From Mnemiopsis leidyi (Eukaryota; Ctenophora; Tentaculata; Lobata; Bolinopsidae): 20,569 bases of DNA. The translations under genes were made by a program, and so were the position numbers. The notes under the pieces are model-generated. The model was given only the letters and a program-made list of their open reading frames with translations, was not told where the DNA came from and did no database searches. Positions 9,982 through 20,008 of this stretch are shown here, in pieces; position 1 is the stretch's first letter; the number at the start of each line of letters is the position of its first letter. Location: the NCBI GenBank assembly GCA_000226015.1, contig JH155038.1, positions 139,342-159,910 of the forward strand, read 5' to 3'.

Positions 9982-11283
9982 TCACATGTGAATCCGCAGC
10001 TTCTGCTTCTTCTTCTGTCTAAATACAAGGACAGATTTGAATAGCAAAATAACACAACAAATTTGCAAGAACTATTTAACTTCATACGTCATTAACATTA
10101 AACATATAGGTATAGCTGGGTATTAACATAAAAAGAAACTTTTAAGAAAAGAGACATACTGGTTTGGCTTGTCTCCAGCCATTACTGCCTCCCTGTCTTT
10201 TAGTTCTCTCATCTTTTCCTCGTACATACGATCTCGAGGTGGGGGCCCCCAACTCTTTACAGCTTCTAGAGCTTCAGGAGGGTAGGAGCAACCTGCGGAG
10301 GAGTGGGGAACTTAGATCACTTATATCCGCTAATTGATTGTAATGTTTATATTAGTGAACCATTAAATATGGTTTTAAAGTACTACAACACTTCAAATAG
10401 TAGTAGTAGTAGTAGTAGTAGTAAGAATCTTTAAAAGTACGAAATATCTCTTTACAAGAGCATCCTAGGTACTTTATAGCTATCAGAACACGAAAAAAGA
10501 TAAGAAAGCACATTCTATTCATCTTCTAACTTTTTCCATTCAATCCTATCTAAGGCCAAATATCTAAGGTCTTCAAAATCAGTAATATTCCTAAGTGGTA
10601 TGCCAAGATCTCTACGTCTCAAATCGTTTCTTAATATATCTAATTAGTTTAAAGGAGGTCTCTCCCTTCTTCCAATCATAAAATTGTCAGCATTAATAGC
10701 AAATAACATGGAAAGATATGCAGGAGAGTCTTCTTGACCTCTTAGGATATGTCCAAGTATTCATCAACGAAACTTTGATACTCTAACAGACAAGATAACA
10801 CTTCAAATAAATAACAATTATTGAGGGGAACTCTAGTTCACTTAATGAAATGAACAAGTATTTTGTAGATGGGTTTTTATGCAGCAACAGGAGCTAATAA
10901 GTATTACCAGCCTTTCTTGTACTGTTAATTGTTGCTTTCTATCATGAGTTCCTTGAAGTTGATGTGTGCTACTCGCTCCAATCCAAAATATAGGCTAGTT
11001 AACAAAATGAAAAGAACAGGTGGAGCACTGCACTACTCAACTCACCTAGAAAGTGGTAGTTAGCCCACACTAAACTCACCTAGAAAGTGGTAGTTAGCCC
11101 ACACTAAACTCACCTAGAAAGTGGTAGTTAGCCCACACTAAACTCACCTAAAAAGTGGTAGTTAGCCCACACGTTAGAAAGAGCCACTGCTCGGCTCTCA
11201 CCGAGTTCCTCTTTGTACTTTTCAAACATTTTCTTCTTACACTGATACTGGTACGTACTGTCCCATGGCTTTTCTCCTTCCAT
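9982..11283 (-). CDS. CDKN2AIPNL: XTBD (XRN2-binding) protein, CDKN2AIPNL-like
   Basis: Three exons: 11283-11148, 10292-10160 and 10018-9982, giving 101 residues. The diagnostic stretch is SNVWANYHFLGCSY (about 36-49), which spans the exon 1/2 junction and matches the SMVWANHLFLGCSY core of human CDKN2AIPNL; the Trp at about 7 fits the conserved Trp upstream of it. XTBD domains (CDKN2AIP, CDKN2AIPNL, NKRF, nematode PAXT-1) bind the nuclear 5'-3' exonuclease XRN2 and affect its stability or localisation. The C-terminus is charged and ends QQKKKQKLRIHM. The domain N-terminus looks shorter than in human, so a further 5' exon is possible, but an acceptor-like attcag sits 2 nt before the ATG. The exon 1 donor is duplicated in tandem. 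Intron 1 holds a LINE fragment. The gene precedes the NKRF-like pair on the same strand. Confidence 0.85.
10398..10423. repeat. (TAG)n microsatellite
   Basis: About eight and a half perfect TAG units in intron 1 of the XTBD gene. Confidence 0.95.
10515..10780 (-). mobile_element. Degraded LINE (non-LTR retrotransposon) ORF2 C-terminal tail
   Basis: The minus strand reads ILGHILRGQED, then GRRERPP, LDILRNDLRRRDLG and a closing ALDRIEWKKLEDE before a stop. This order (LGH.LR, G.R.RP, L...DL...L, A.DR..W) is the usual C-terminal tail of non-LTR retrotransposon polyproteins after the reverse transcriptase. There are internal stops (one after RPPLN, two just upstream of ILGH), so it is a dead fragment. 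It lies in an intron in the same orientation as the host gene. Confidence 0.7.
11039..11172. repeat. 34-bp tandem repeat containing a splice donor, about 4 units
   Basis: Units start at 11039, 11073, 11107 and 11141. The first three are identical over 34 bp. The last has one difference inside the unit and is the genuine end of XTBD exon 1. Each unit carries the last coding bases (ACTACCACTTTYTAG on the minus strand) followed by GTGAGTT, so four identical donor sites stand in a row. Confidence 0.95.
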
Positions 11284-11298
11284 TGCTGAATTAGAGCA
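11284..11298 (-). promoter_or_regulatory. 3' splice-acceptor-like site 2 nt before the XTBD start
   Basis: Reads tgctctaattcag, then ca, then ATG. Confidence 0.5.
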
Positions 11299-11655
11299 TG
11301 TTTAATTTACCTTACTCGCTTCTATATGATAAAATACTAAGCAAGTGTTAGAGACAAGAAGTCCAAAACATTTCCAAAAAAGATTGAAATTTAAAACGCA
11401 GTGTTTTGACCACAACCACTTAGTTAGTAAACGATGTAGTTTCAAATCCTGTTAAATGATGCAGAATATAACAGAAATCAAAGGTGTAAATAATGCGGAA
11501 AAATCCGACGCGGTCACTTATGAAATAAATACCCCAGCAAGATCCGATAAATTGTATAAAGTTAAAATTAACGTGAATGTTAAAAACGGCAGTTCCACAG
11601 AATGGTACATACGTTCATCTACACAAACTTTCAGATACAAAGATTAAAACGTATC
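11284..11655. other. IMP4-XTBD intergenic gap
   Basis: 372 bp between the IMP4 stop and the XTBD start. A plus-strand open frame of 63 codons (11456-11647) is present but has no recognisable similarity. The minus strand ends in an acceptor-like site before the XTBD ATG. Nothing else is supported. Confidence 0.55.
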
Positions 11656-12864
11656 TCACGTCTGCTCTTCATCATCTCCAATAAAATATCTCTTTTTAGC
11701 AGTGTTCATATACGGTCTCAATTTCCATTCAATGTTTGTGTGATTCTGTTCCAGAGTGCCTTGTCTGATTTCAAACAGCCTCATTTCGAACCGAGGTCCG
11801 ACCTCAGACAATTCTATTTTGTTATCAGGTCCTGTATAGACATGATGTCTGAAAGAGACATAATCCTCGCTGTTAACAAAGGACATGACACGCTTGCTGT
11901 CCTGTTTTGGAACGGGAAACAGATACTTCAAGATACTCTCCAGACGTTTCCCTAGTTTGGTGGTGAAGTTGTGGAAGATGAGATGAGGATACACTTCTTG
12001 TACGGGCCCTACGTTAGGAATGTCGTGTCTCATCACAACGTTGGACAGAGAGAAGTAAGCAGTAGGTCCGTAAGGGAGGTGGCAGATAACCAGGCTGTCA
12101 GGTACTCCCCTGTGTTCGTGTAACACTATCAGGTCCGTCACGTCGTTACTTTTACACGCCTCCACCAGGTCCTTAACTACGAAGTGTCCTCTGTTGAGAC
12201 GCTGACAGTTGGGCAGGATCAGACGGATTTCTTTAGCGAACTGTTTCAGACGAGATGAGGGGTTGTGGGAGGTGGTCAGAACGAGTTTGGGATCTTTAAC
12301 TCCGGCATACAGATACTCGTCATCTATCGAGTTTAGCGTCGTGTCGGCGTTTCCTGAAAGAGTTAAGTTTACAATGACAACTACCGATAACTTTTGCGAG
12401 GTGCTACCCACAACCGCCTGATTAAGTTGAGAGTTTAAGTTAGAAATTAAGGAATCTTCTTATATTCTAGCAGCTATTTACAATTAATGAAATTCGAGAT
12501 AGCTCTACAACACGAAAATGTACAGACTCTTACCGTCCAAATCGATCTGTTTTTGAAGTGCGATAGCGTCCTTCTTCAGTTCGGTGGGTATACGTTTACC
12601 TTCTTCAACGGCTGCTTTTAGTTGGGCTTTCCTCTCTGCTGTAGCTCTCTCTTTCTCTTCCAAACCCTGATAATATGATCCACGTTTTCAAAAGGAGAAA
12701 ATAAGCGATTTTGGTGAACCATGTTACGATACACCAAGTCGTGTCAGTGGTTTCGTGCTGACTGCCAAAAAGCAAATTTGAACTTGAACAATAAATTAAA
12801 TATAAATATTTCTTACTTTGCGGTAAAGGTATTCTCTTCTCAATCGAGTTTGTCGCCGGATCAT
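11656..12864 (-). CDS. IMP4: IMP4, U3 small nucleolar ribonucleoprotein protein
   Basis: Three exons: 12864-12817, 12666-12534 and 12353-11656, giving 292 residues (human IMP4 has 291). Exon 1 encodes MIRRQTRLRREYLYRK, matching the family N-terminus; exon 2 is a charged helix (EEKERATAERKAQL, GKRIPTELKKDAIAL); exon 3 is the Brix domain with DDEYLYAGVKDPKLVLTTS, PSSRLKQFAKE, VTDLIVLHEHRG, LPYGPTAYFSL, NVVMRHDIP, LFPVPK, ISFRHHVY-like VSFRHHVY and VGPRFEMRLFEIRQGTLEQ. IMP4 binds U3 snoRNA with IMP3 and MPP10 in the nucleolar SSU processome and is needed for early 18S pre-rRNA cleavages. No damage is seen. An acceptor-like tatcttag lies 13 nt before the ATG, and INTS11 ends only 248 bp upstream. 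Confidence 0.97.
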
Positions 12865-12895
12865 AACTTTAGATGTGCTAAGATATGAAAAGGTT
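12865..12895 (-). promoter_or_regulatory. 3' splice-acceptor-like site 13 nt before the IMP4 start
   Basis: Reads ccttttcatatcttag, then 13 nt, then ATG. The space back to the INTS11 stop is only about 250 bp. Confidence 0.5.
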
Positions 12896-13112
12896 AGTTT
12901 GACTAACATACTTTCTTGGGGTTTACATCCATAGAAATGATGCAAATTTTCAAACTTGGAAATTTCGGTTAAGTTTAAAAAGTAACATGACGACTTTGCA
13001 TTAAATTACATAAAAATATTGAATTTTAAAATTGATCTGAATAAATAATATAAAAAACAGAGAACGAACTATGTCAACAGGCTCCAATTCCAAACATAAA
13101 ACTACAAATTTT

Positions 13113-15212
13113 CTAGTTCGTGATAAGATCCTCGCCACACTCCTCCAATATCTCCGACACCGCCTTGCCGATAGGCTCGTCCTCCACATTCCACGACACG
13201 TGCACAACCGACCTACCCCCCTCTGTCCTACAAGTTATGTGTACCGAGTTGAGATGCAAAGTACCGTCGTGTTGTCGTTTAAACGTACCCAACTTCTGGT
13301 CTGTGATAATGGAGGAGAGTTGAGTGTGTAATCTCTCCATAATGACAGAACCTTCTAGATTCAAGCCAGTGAGGCAGAGTTTGTAGTTGAGGTTTAACGT
13401 GTGAGGTTTCAAACCTAGCTGCTGTACAGCCTCCTCTCTAGATAGAAGTAAAAGTTGGTTGTTTTTCTGAACCAACATTCCGTCAAACTGATTACCCGCA
13501 CTACGAACTGATTTGAAAGTTTCTTTGGACATGGTAGCGGATACTTGGGGCTGGCAGAGGATGTTTATTTGTTCTCCATTGGCTGGTTTAAAGCAGGGTA
13601 TTTGAAACTGGTCCGTGATTTTGTCGATTAAAAACGACATTTTTCTCTCTTCTCCATGAACTAAAACGACATTTTTAGGCTGACAGTTCTTGATAAGCTG
13701 AAGAATTCCCTTAGCATCGGCATGTGCACTGAACGACAAATATTCGACCGCCATGTTAACAGTGATCGAACCCTTATCAGTTTCTATTTTTCTCGAACCG
13801 TTAAGGAGTTTGTGTCCCATAGTCCCTGCCACGCAGTAACCAGGCATGATCACCATGTTCTTGGCATCATGACACCAGGCTTTGAAAATATTCAGAGACA
13901 TTCCTGAATGCAACATACCCGGAGTAGCGAACACAACCATAGGACCTGGATTGTTCATATAGGACCTGTCAAACACGGAGATGTGTTTAAAATCAAACAT
14001 GTTGCGATTAACGAAGGTTGACTTGATCTTCTCATTTGTCCAGGTTATGAAAAGTTTGTAATAATTGGTGGCTTTTTCTGTGAGTCCATGACAGAAATAG
14101 ACGGGAACTTTCAAGTTCATCCTGTCCCAGAACTCCTCAATAAGAATACAAAGTTCCTGAGCTCTACCGAGAGCGAACACCGGAATAAGGACTTTCCCTC
14201 CAGCTTCAACCACGTTGTAGACCTTTTTCAAGAAGTCCCTTTCCCTACATCGCTTGGAATCCCGTATAGTAGTAGCGTACGTGGACTCGGAGATCAGAAC
14301 TGTAGGAGAGCAGCGGTCCACCCAGGCACAGCCCAGATGTCGATCTGGAGTCATGTTGTAGTCTCCAGTGTACAGCACTGACTGGGTACCTACTTTAACT
14401 AGGAACATTCCCGCACCTAACACGTGACCTGATACAAGTTCCTGTGTTAGAACAACGTCAAGATGAGGCGATGAACTAATTGGGGAGTAAAGGATTGAAA
14501 GTTAGATTTAAGTGACATCAAATTAGTAAATTCTTAAAACTAATGGAGATGGAATTTGGGAACAAACCAGCGTAGTAGCACTTAACACTGATGTCCTTGT
14601 CAACTTGTATCGTCTCGTGAACTCGGATAGTTCTAACTTTCTTTATACACTGCTTGATCTGAGTTGTAGTGAAGAAGTCTGTCTCTCCGTATCTGGTTGA
14701 AGTAGAAAGTACTGATTAGAATTTAACGTCTCAATTTCCGAATCGTTTGTTAAGTATGTCTAATGACTAACTAGTAATACCTAACGATGTTTTCACGCAG
14801 GAATATGCTAAGTTTAGAAAAGAATTTACAAGAACTAAAAATGATTTTAACTTTTACACTTGAAGTACCTGTCGACAGTAATTTTCCTGTAATCTTCCAG
14901 CAAGATAGGAGCGATAGCCCGTGTTGGAGCCGTCATTATCAGGGGACCATTATAACCAAACTTCTCCGTAAAATACGGCAGCGAACCACAATGATCAAGA
15001 TGAAAGTGAGATATAATCAAACAGTCTATAATATCAGTCGCGCCGCCCGGCTGACTAATGTAGGAGAAGTCAGGGAACCTTCTCTCATCTTGATAACCCA
15101 TGTGCATACCGCAATCAAACATGATGTTTTTACCAGAGATTGAGACTAAAACACAACTACGTCCGACATCTTGTCCCGCCCCCAGGGGCACTATCTTTAT
15201 ATCTGTTGTCAT
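13113..15212 (-). CDS. INTS11: INTS11, Integrator complex endonuclease subunit
   Basis: Three exons: 15212-14869, 14692-14568 and 14428-13113, giving 594 residues (human 600). It is the metallo-beta-lactamase/beta-CASP nuclease of Integrator, which cleaves snRNA 3' ends and nascent transcripts at paused polymerase II, working as a dimer with INTS9. Seen: [12 protein letters not shown] at the N-terminus, the zinc-binding HFHLDH (69-74), HVLGAGMF (158-165), [14 protein letters not shown] with D179, [56 protein letters not shown] and VLVHGE. All motif residues expected for an active enzyme appear present. The C-terminal region (beyond about 450) is divergent but full length, as expected of the INTS9-binding part. 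Splice phases join cleanly ([18 protein letters not shown]). A pyrimidine-rich cttcccgtag lies 6 nt before the ATG. Confidence 0.98.
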
Positions 15213-15233
15213 GTGATGCTACGGGAAGAGATC
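15213..15233 (-). promoter_or_regulatory. 3' splice-acceptor-like site 6 nt before the INTS11 start
   Basis: Reads tctcttcccgtag, then catcac, then ATG. Confidence 0.55.
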
Positions 15234-15707
15234 TAGTGAATATAATTGCAGACAGAGTATTAAATCAAACGTTCAAGCAAATCGATAGCACAGCACTAAT
15301 TTATTTTATCGTAAGAAATGGAGAAAAATGTGTGTATTGCAAGCAGTAAAACGAAACCAACATATTAAAAACGAATTTTAGAATTTCAAACAATCAACAG
15401 GTGTGAAATTAATGAATTTGTAAAAATGCTGGGAATAATAAAATGTAATAAATTCAATTAAAGTCTCGTTTAAATCACATTGTCGGGACCATCGAGAAAA
15501 TAAATTGTATTAATAATTTCATTACATCGTTAAAAGTGCTTTAAAAGTTAATAAGTTAAGTATAAGTTAAAAATTAGCCTGCCAAAAGAATAATTTGAAA
15601 ATACATCTGACATTTTGCAAACTGTAAAAGATTGAACAACCAAGCATACCGATAAATAGTGGTATCAAACAAGGAGCAGTAAGGTGGGTATAGTAGGAGA
15701 GATTAAT
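15213..15707. other. HMCES-INTS11 intergenic gap
   Basis: 495 bp, AT-rich, between the HMCES stop and the INTS11 start. It should contain the HMCES 3' UTR. No RNA gene or repeat is seen. Confidence 0.6.
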
Positions 15708-17440
15708 TCAAGGTGGGCTTCTTCGGTTTGTATCTTCTGTAGACACTTCTTCCTTGATGGAAGATTTGGCAAGATTTGCTTCGTCGGTGGTTTCAGTTTT
15801 CTGCTTCTTGCTAAAAAACTTTTCTAGAGTATTTACTTTCCTCTTCTTAGGGGGCTCTGCAATACAACACAGGCGGGGTTATGTTTAGAAATTAGAATAA
15901 AACCAACCACGGAGTGCTGTCCAATTTCTTTGCACAGTAAGGTAAAATGCAACTACAAAAATAAAACTGATGTAGAGAATCTTCCTAACCAAACATAGGT
16001 AAGCCAATATTTTGAGCCGCACATAAGAGTTTTTACCTGTTTTCTCGAGGCAGGCAGGGCTGTTAATGTGAACGCTATTTACCACCTTACTAACTGGGTA
16101 AAGGTCGATACACACTCGCGGAGAGAGAAGAGAAAGAGTGTCTCTAGATTTCAGAGCACCGGTGTGCAGCCATTGTTGTACTTCTGCTTCTGTTTCTAGC
16201 AGTGCCTGAAGAATGTTTATTTTAGTACTTCTGCTTCTGTTTTTTGCAGTGCCCTGAAGAGAGCTCTATAAGTAGTATTTGTAGTATCACCAAAAAAATT
16301 TACTATACTTTGTCGACTCAGGACTGTGACATTTCGGCCACAAAATAGCCCATAACAGAAAGGCTAACAGTAAACAATTGAAAAAATAAACAGAAATAAA
16401 GTAAAGAGAAAGACATACTTACAGGCATACGGTGATGGAGCCAGTTGATGGAGGAAGAGGCACTGACAGTGATCACACTAGCGGAGTAGAAGAAACTATC
16501 TTCGTTGTTCAGTCTACATCTATCATACAATCCCGCTATCATTAACAGCTGAAATGTTAATTTAGTGAGTATAATTGGATGGTCAAAATCAATAGTAACC
16601 GAGTCAAAGTCCTTCAGATGTGGTAACCAGACTGGTGTTAGAACGGACTGGTTTCCGAAGCGGACTCTTGTCCGAAAATTCTCACGTTTCTCAATTACAG
16701 ATGTATCTATCAATAAGAAAAAACGCATTGACCTTCGTTAATAAAGAGCAACAAGAGCAGGTAAACTTACAGGGTGAGGACTATCTTCCTCATTGCCGTC
16801 CTTGTCTTCTTTTCCTCTACTCTTGTGTACAAAGTAAGGAATCTTCTCTGCTCCTTTTGTAGAATTCCACTCAAAGAACCCATCAGCCGGAATGACACAT
16901 CGTTGTCCTTTCAGAAAAGCTCTCGAGTAGATAGGACGTTCAAGTATAGTCTCCGAGCAGCAGTTATGGGTTGATAAGTTAAACTCCTTCAGTGATTTCG
17001 TGTGGCTGGACGGAACTAGCCCCCATCTCATTGACCTGCAAATAAAAATGTATAAGGAAAAGAAAATCTAACGACTAGAGCTTTGAATAAATGAAAATTT
17101 TACAACAACAACAAGTTGATAAAGAGGAAGCTAGTAGCTTCTCACCTAAAGTATCGCTGCCCCATCTTGCCGAACATTACAGGTATTTGCGAGGTCGGTG
17201 GCAGGTTGTAACCAGGTGTGTGGAACCCACTCTCCCATTCAGGTCGCTTTACCTGCAATTTGTAATGAGATCTTACTCGAATATAGGTAAAATAACATAT
17301 TAACTGTTTAACTAACCACAACTAATCAGAGTTAAATAAGCCTGAGCAGTTATTGCACTTACGTTTCCAGAATTGTCCTTGTACTGACACCTTACTGATA
17401 AGTTGTGTCCCTCTAGAACACATACCAGTCTCCCACACAT
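15708..17440 (-). CDS. HMCES: HMCES, SRAP-domain abasic-site DNA-protein crosslinker
   Basis: Six exons: 17440-17363, 17252-17146, 17035-16771, 16548-16423, 16205-16037 and 15856-15708, giving 297 residues (human 354). HMCES crosslinks abasic sites in single-stranded DNA through its second residue, shielding them at replication forks. Seen: MCGR with catalytic Cys2, FHTPGYNLPPTSQIPV, MRWGLVPS, THNCCSE with a conserved Asn (86), RCVIPADGFFEW with the active-site Glu117, LLMIAGLYD, SINWLHHRMP with the catalytic His, and a VVNSVHINSPACL stretch like the human VVNNSRNNTPECL. The last exon gives PPKKRKV, identical in core to the SV40-type nuclear signal, followed by TLEKFFSKK, a PIP-box-like motif lacking the usual Gln. 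The shorter length comes mainly from a shorter C-terminus and a shorter linker before LLMIAG. The exon 5 acceptor is duplicated. Confidence 0.95.
16178..16260. repeat. 35-bp direct repeat across the HMCES exon 5 acceptor, two copies
   Basis: Copies at 16178-16212 and 16225-16260, 47 bp apart, share gtacttctgcttctgttt and cagtgcc plus tgaaga with small differences. Both carry a minus-strand ttcag followed by the first bases of exon 5, so the acceptor exists twice (before 16205 and before 16253). Confidence 0.9.
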
Positions 17441-17455
17441 CCTACAGGTATGTAT
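17441..17455 (-). promoter_or_regulatory. 3' splice-acceptor-like site 1 nt before the HMCES start
   Basis: Reads catacctgtag, then g, then ATG. The pyrimidine tract is weaker than at the other genes. Confidence 0.4.
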
Positions 17456-18156
17456 GTAAAGTTGGGTATCAGCATTGTTGGTAGGTAAGGGCGAAGTCCA
17501 TCGTAAAATCTACAAAAATAACGAGATGGACGTGCGTTTCTATAATGCCTCAGCGCAATTAAACCAAAACGTACGTACGCACGTAATCCGTAAATGACTT
17601 TGCTGCTTACAAAACAGACTAATATGTCGCTGCACATTGGATGTAATTTTAATACTCATTCAAAACAAGGAAAAGTAATACGAGCCAAAATTATACATAA
17701 CAAAATCAACTTCTTAAAATAACTTTGCCAAAAAATACTTTTCAGTTTTGCTGAGACCCTATCTGGAATCAAGTAATCATATCTAAAAGCGTTCACCCAT
17801 TCAGTTTTCACCCTCTAAAAATAATTTTCCAACGCCCACATGCAAGCTACTACAGTGCTATAACTTGGATGGAATCATAGACGGTAAAGCTTTATGATGT
17901 TAATTGTACCCTATTGAAAAGGAGAAAAGTCCATATTCATCCCCCCAAGGAATAGCACACTTAATGTGAGTAAGATATGTGTTTAACTATCGGAGAAATA
18001 TTAATTTAACTTAACTTTTACGAATTAATGCTCTCTAAAATTTACAAACTTCAAATTTTCTGTTCCAATCATTCTTCACCATCCCACTGTACAAAAATCT
18101 GGCGTCCATTCTTTTTTCATCTCTTGACTAATTGTATTTCTCTAGACTACAGGATA
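17441..18156. other. RNF-HMCES intergenic gap
   Basis: 716 bp between the RING gene stop and the HMCES start. It is AT-rich with no recognisable gene; a 74-codon minus-strand frame overlapping the HMCES start region has no similarity I recognise. Confidence 0.55.
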
Positions 18157-19242
18157 TCAATCTAAATCATCTTCATGAATAGTGTGAGGTTGACTGGTGG
18201 GGACAGGGGGTGCAGGTTGAGAAGGTTCAGGAGCCTGTGTGGCGGTCTGATCTTCTAGATCTGGCATTCCTTCTCCCTCTCCAGACATAGAAACATCCTC
18301 CATGGACGCGTCCTGTTGACCGTCAATAGAAGTACGACATATCGGACAAGAGTTGTGCAGTTTCAACCAGGGCACAATACATTCAATATGAAAGAAGTGG
18401 CTACAGGGAAGCTCTTTTACTTTTACATCTTCCGTAAAATACTCCTGACAAACGGTACAATCCAGTTTATTTTCTATGTGCTTTTTAGGGACATACACGT
18501 CAGGAAGCGAGTCTATACTCTGCTCCTGGGCTGGTGGAGGGCCAGAACCGTCAATTTGTCCAATCAGCTGAGAGATAATGTTGTCAAGACCAGTGGGTCC
18601 CCAGGCGTAGTCTCCAGGGTTGCCCACCATAGGTTGAGGGTCTCCACTCAGTCCATTCATTATCATGCTGAAGAGTGTGGGTACGTCCGTGTTTCCATCA
18701 GCGTTCAGCCCGTCTCCAAGTACAAAACGGAATCTGCCTGTTCCTCCAGGCCCCTAGAAGATAGATAAATAGAAATATCCAAAGCTTAAACTTTTCGAAC
18801 TTAATACTAGTACGCAGTGACCTAGCTACATGGCTATCGAGCAGTCCCAGGGCTTCCTCTTATCACGCGAAAAATCGTCAGAAAAATGTCGACGAGTTTG
18901 ATAATTTAACGGTTACAAGAGGGGCCAAGTTTTGTAAGTTCGCTGTATAATTCCAAACAGAGAAAAAATATCACTTACCGGGAAAAGTCCCGTGTGAGTC
19001 ATGCCTGCAGAGTTAGGACTAACATTGGACGTGTGTATCCTGTGAGAGTGTCCCCCTACCCTAGTAGATGCAGGACCAGAGTTAGGTGTACTGCCGCCAC
19101 CTGGCAGTGTGGTAGAGGTCCCCCCACTGGTTGGCATAGTGCCAGTATTTGAGGCAGTGCCAGTACCGGTAGAAGTCCCTGAGCTTGGAGTGTGTGAGGA
19201 ACTTGGAGTTGAGCTGCTGCTTGTTGTAGGAGGTGATCTCAT
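18157..19242 (-). CDS. RNF126: RING-H2 E3 ubiquitin ligase, RNF126/RNF115-like
   Basis: Two exons seen: 19242-18979 (it may extend to 19250 as an internal exon) and 18753-18157, 286 residues from this ATG. Exon A is Ser/Thr/Gly/Pro-rich low complexity. Exon B has VPTLFSMIMNGL, DYAWGPTGLDNIISQLIGQ and GPPPAQEQSIDSLP, matching the linker of vertebrate RNF126/RNF115, then a C3H2C3 RING (CTVC, LPCSHFFHIEC, CPIC) and an acidic, Pro/Gln-rich tail. These ligases ubiquitinate mislocalised hydrophobic proteins handed over by BAG6 and act in receptor trafficking. The family's N-terminal zinc ribbon that binds BAG6 is absent from the part I can see. It may lie in an exon beyond the right edge, or be missing. 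An acceptor-like gattaacag lies 8 nt before this ATG, compatible with either reading. RNF126 and RNF115 cannot be told apart here. Confidence 0.85.
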
Positions 19243-19265
19243 TCTGGCTCCTGTTAATCATGGTG
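19243..19265 (-). promoter_or_regulatory. 3' splice-acceptor-like site 8 nt before the RING gene ATG
   Basis: Reads tttcaccatgattaacag, then gagccaga, then ATG. It could be an ordinary internal acceptor if a zinc-ribbon exon lies upstream. Confidence 0.5.
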
Positions 19266-19362
19266 AAAGTTTAGCTCAATAGTGTGTTAGGGTGTTTTAT
19301 AACACAATTATGCAAAAAACACTTTTGCTCCAGTTCCCTTTGCACTATACTCAGTGCATTTA

Positions 19363-19629
<267 letters not shown>

Positions 19630-20008
19630 TTAAGTTTTCAATTTCAATTAAACTTAAAGTAACTTCGTGTTCAACATTTAAAAAAACATATGAAAACCAT
19701 TTAGCCGTAATTGAATGATATCAATATACTGGAACTTCAAATTGAGATATCATCATAGCACCATGGACTAAGGACTTACTTGATTTTTCAATTGAAGTAA
19801 CTTCGTCCTATACAGTTGTGCGATAAGATAATAGCCTTTACTTTAAGATACATTGCGACGGTGGCTTATGACTTTGGTTCTCCCAATAACGTGATAAGAG
19901 AGGAGGTTACAAGGTATATGAAGGAAAAGCTCTCACCACAGAAAGTGGATCCTCTTGAGTTTTGGCAAAGAAACCATTAACTGTATCCTAACTTGAGTAA
20001 ACTTGTGA

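Larger units (their letters stand above)
10293..11147 (-). other. Intron 1 of the XTBD gene
   Basis: An 855-bp intron. From donor to acceptor it holds three extra copies of the donor region (11039-11140), an AT-rich stretch, a broken LINE tail (10515-10780) and a TAG microsatellite (10398-10423). Confidence 0.8.

Noticed and set aside
11039-11172. CRISPR-like array
   Set aside because: Head-to-tail repeats with no spacers, across a eukaryotic splice donor.
11456-11647. 63-codon plus-strand open frame with protein-like composition
   Set aside because: No recognisable domain, no partner exon, and it lies in the short IMP4-XTBD gap on the strand opposite to all genes. It could be noise.
16549-16770. 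HMCES intron 3 as coding (open upstream of exon 4, length divisible by three)
   Set aside because: Reading on from exon 3 meets a TAA shortly after the donor, and the SRAP alignment joins cleanly when the intron is removed.
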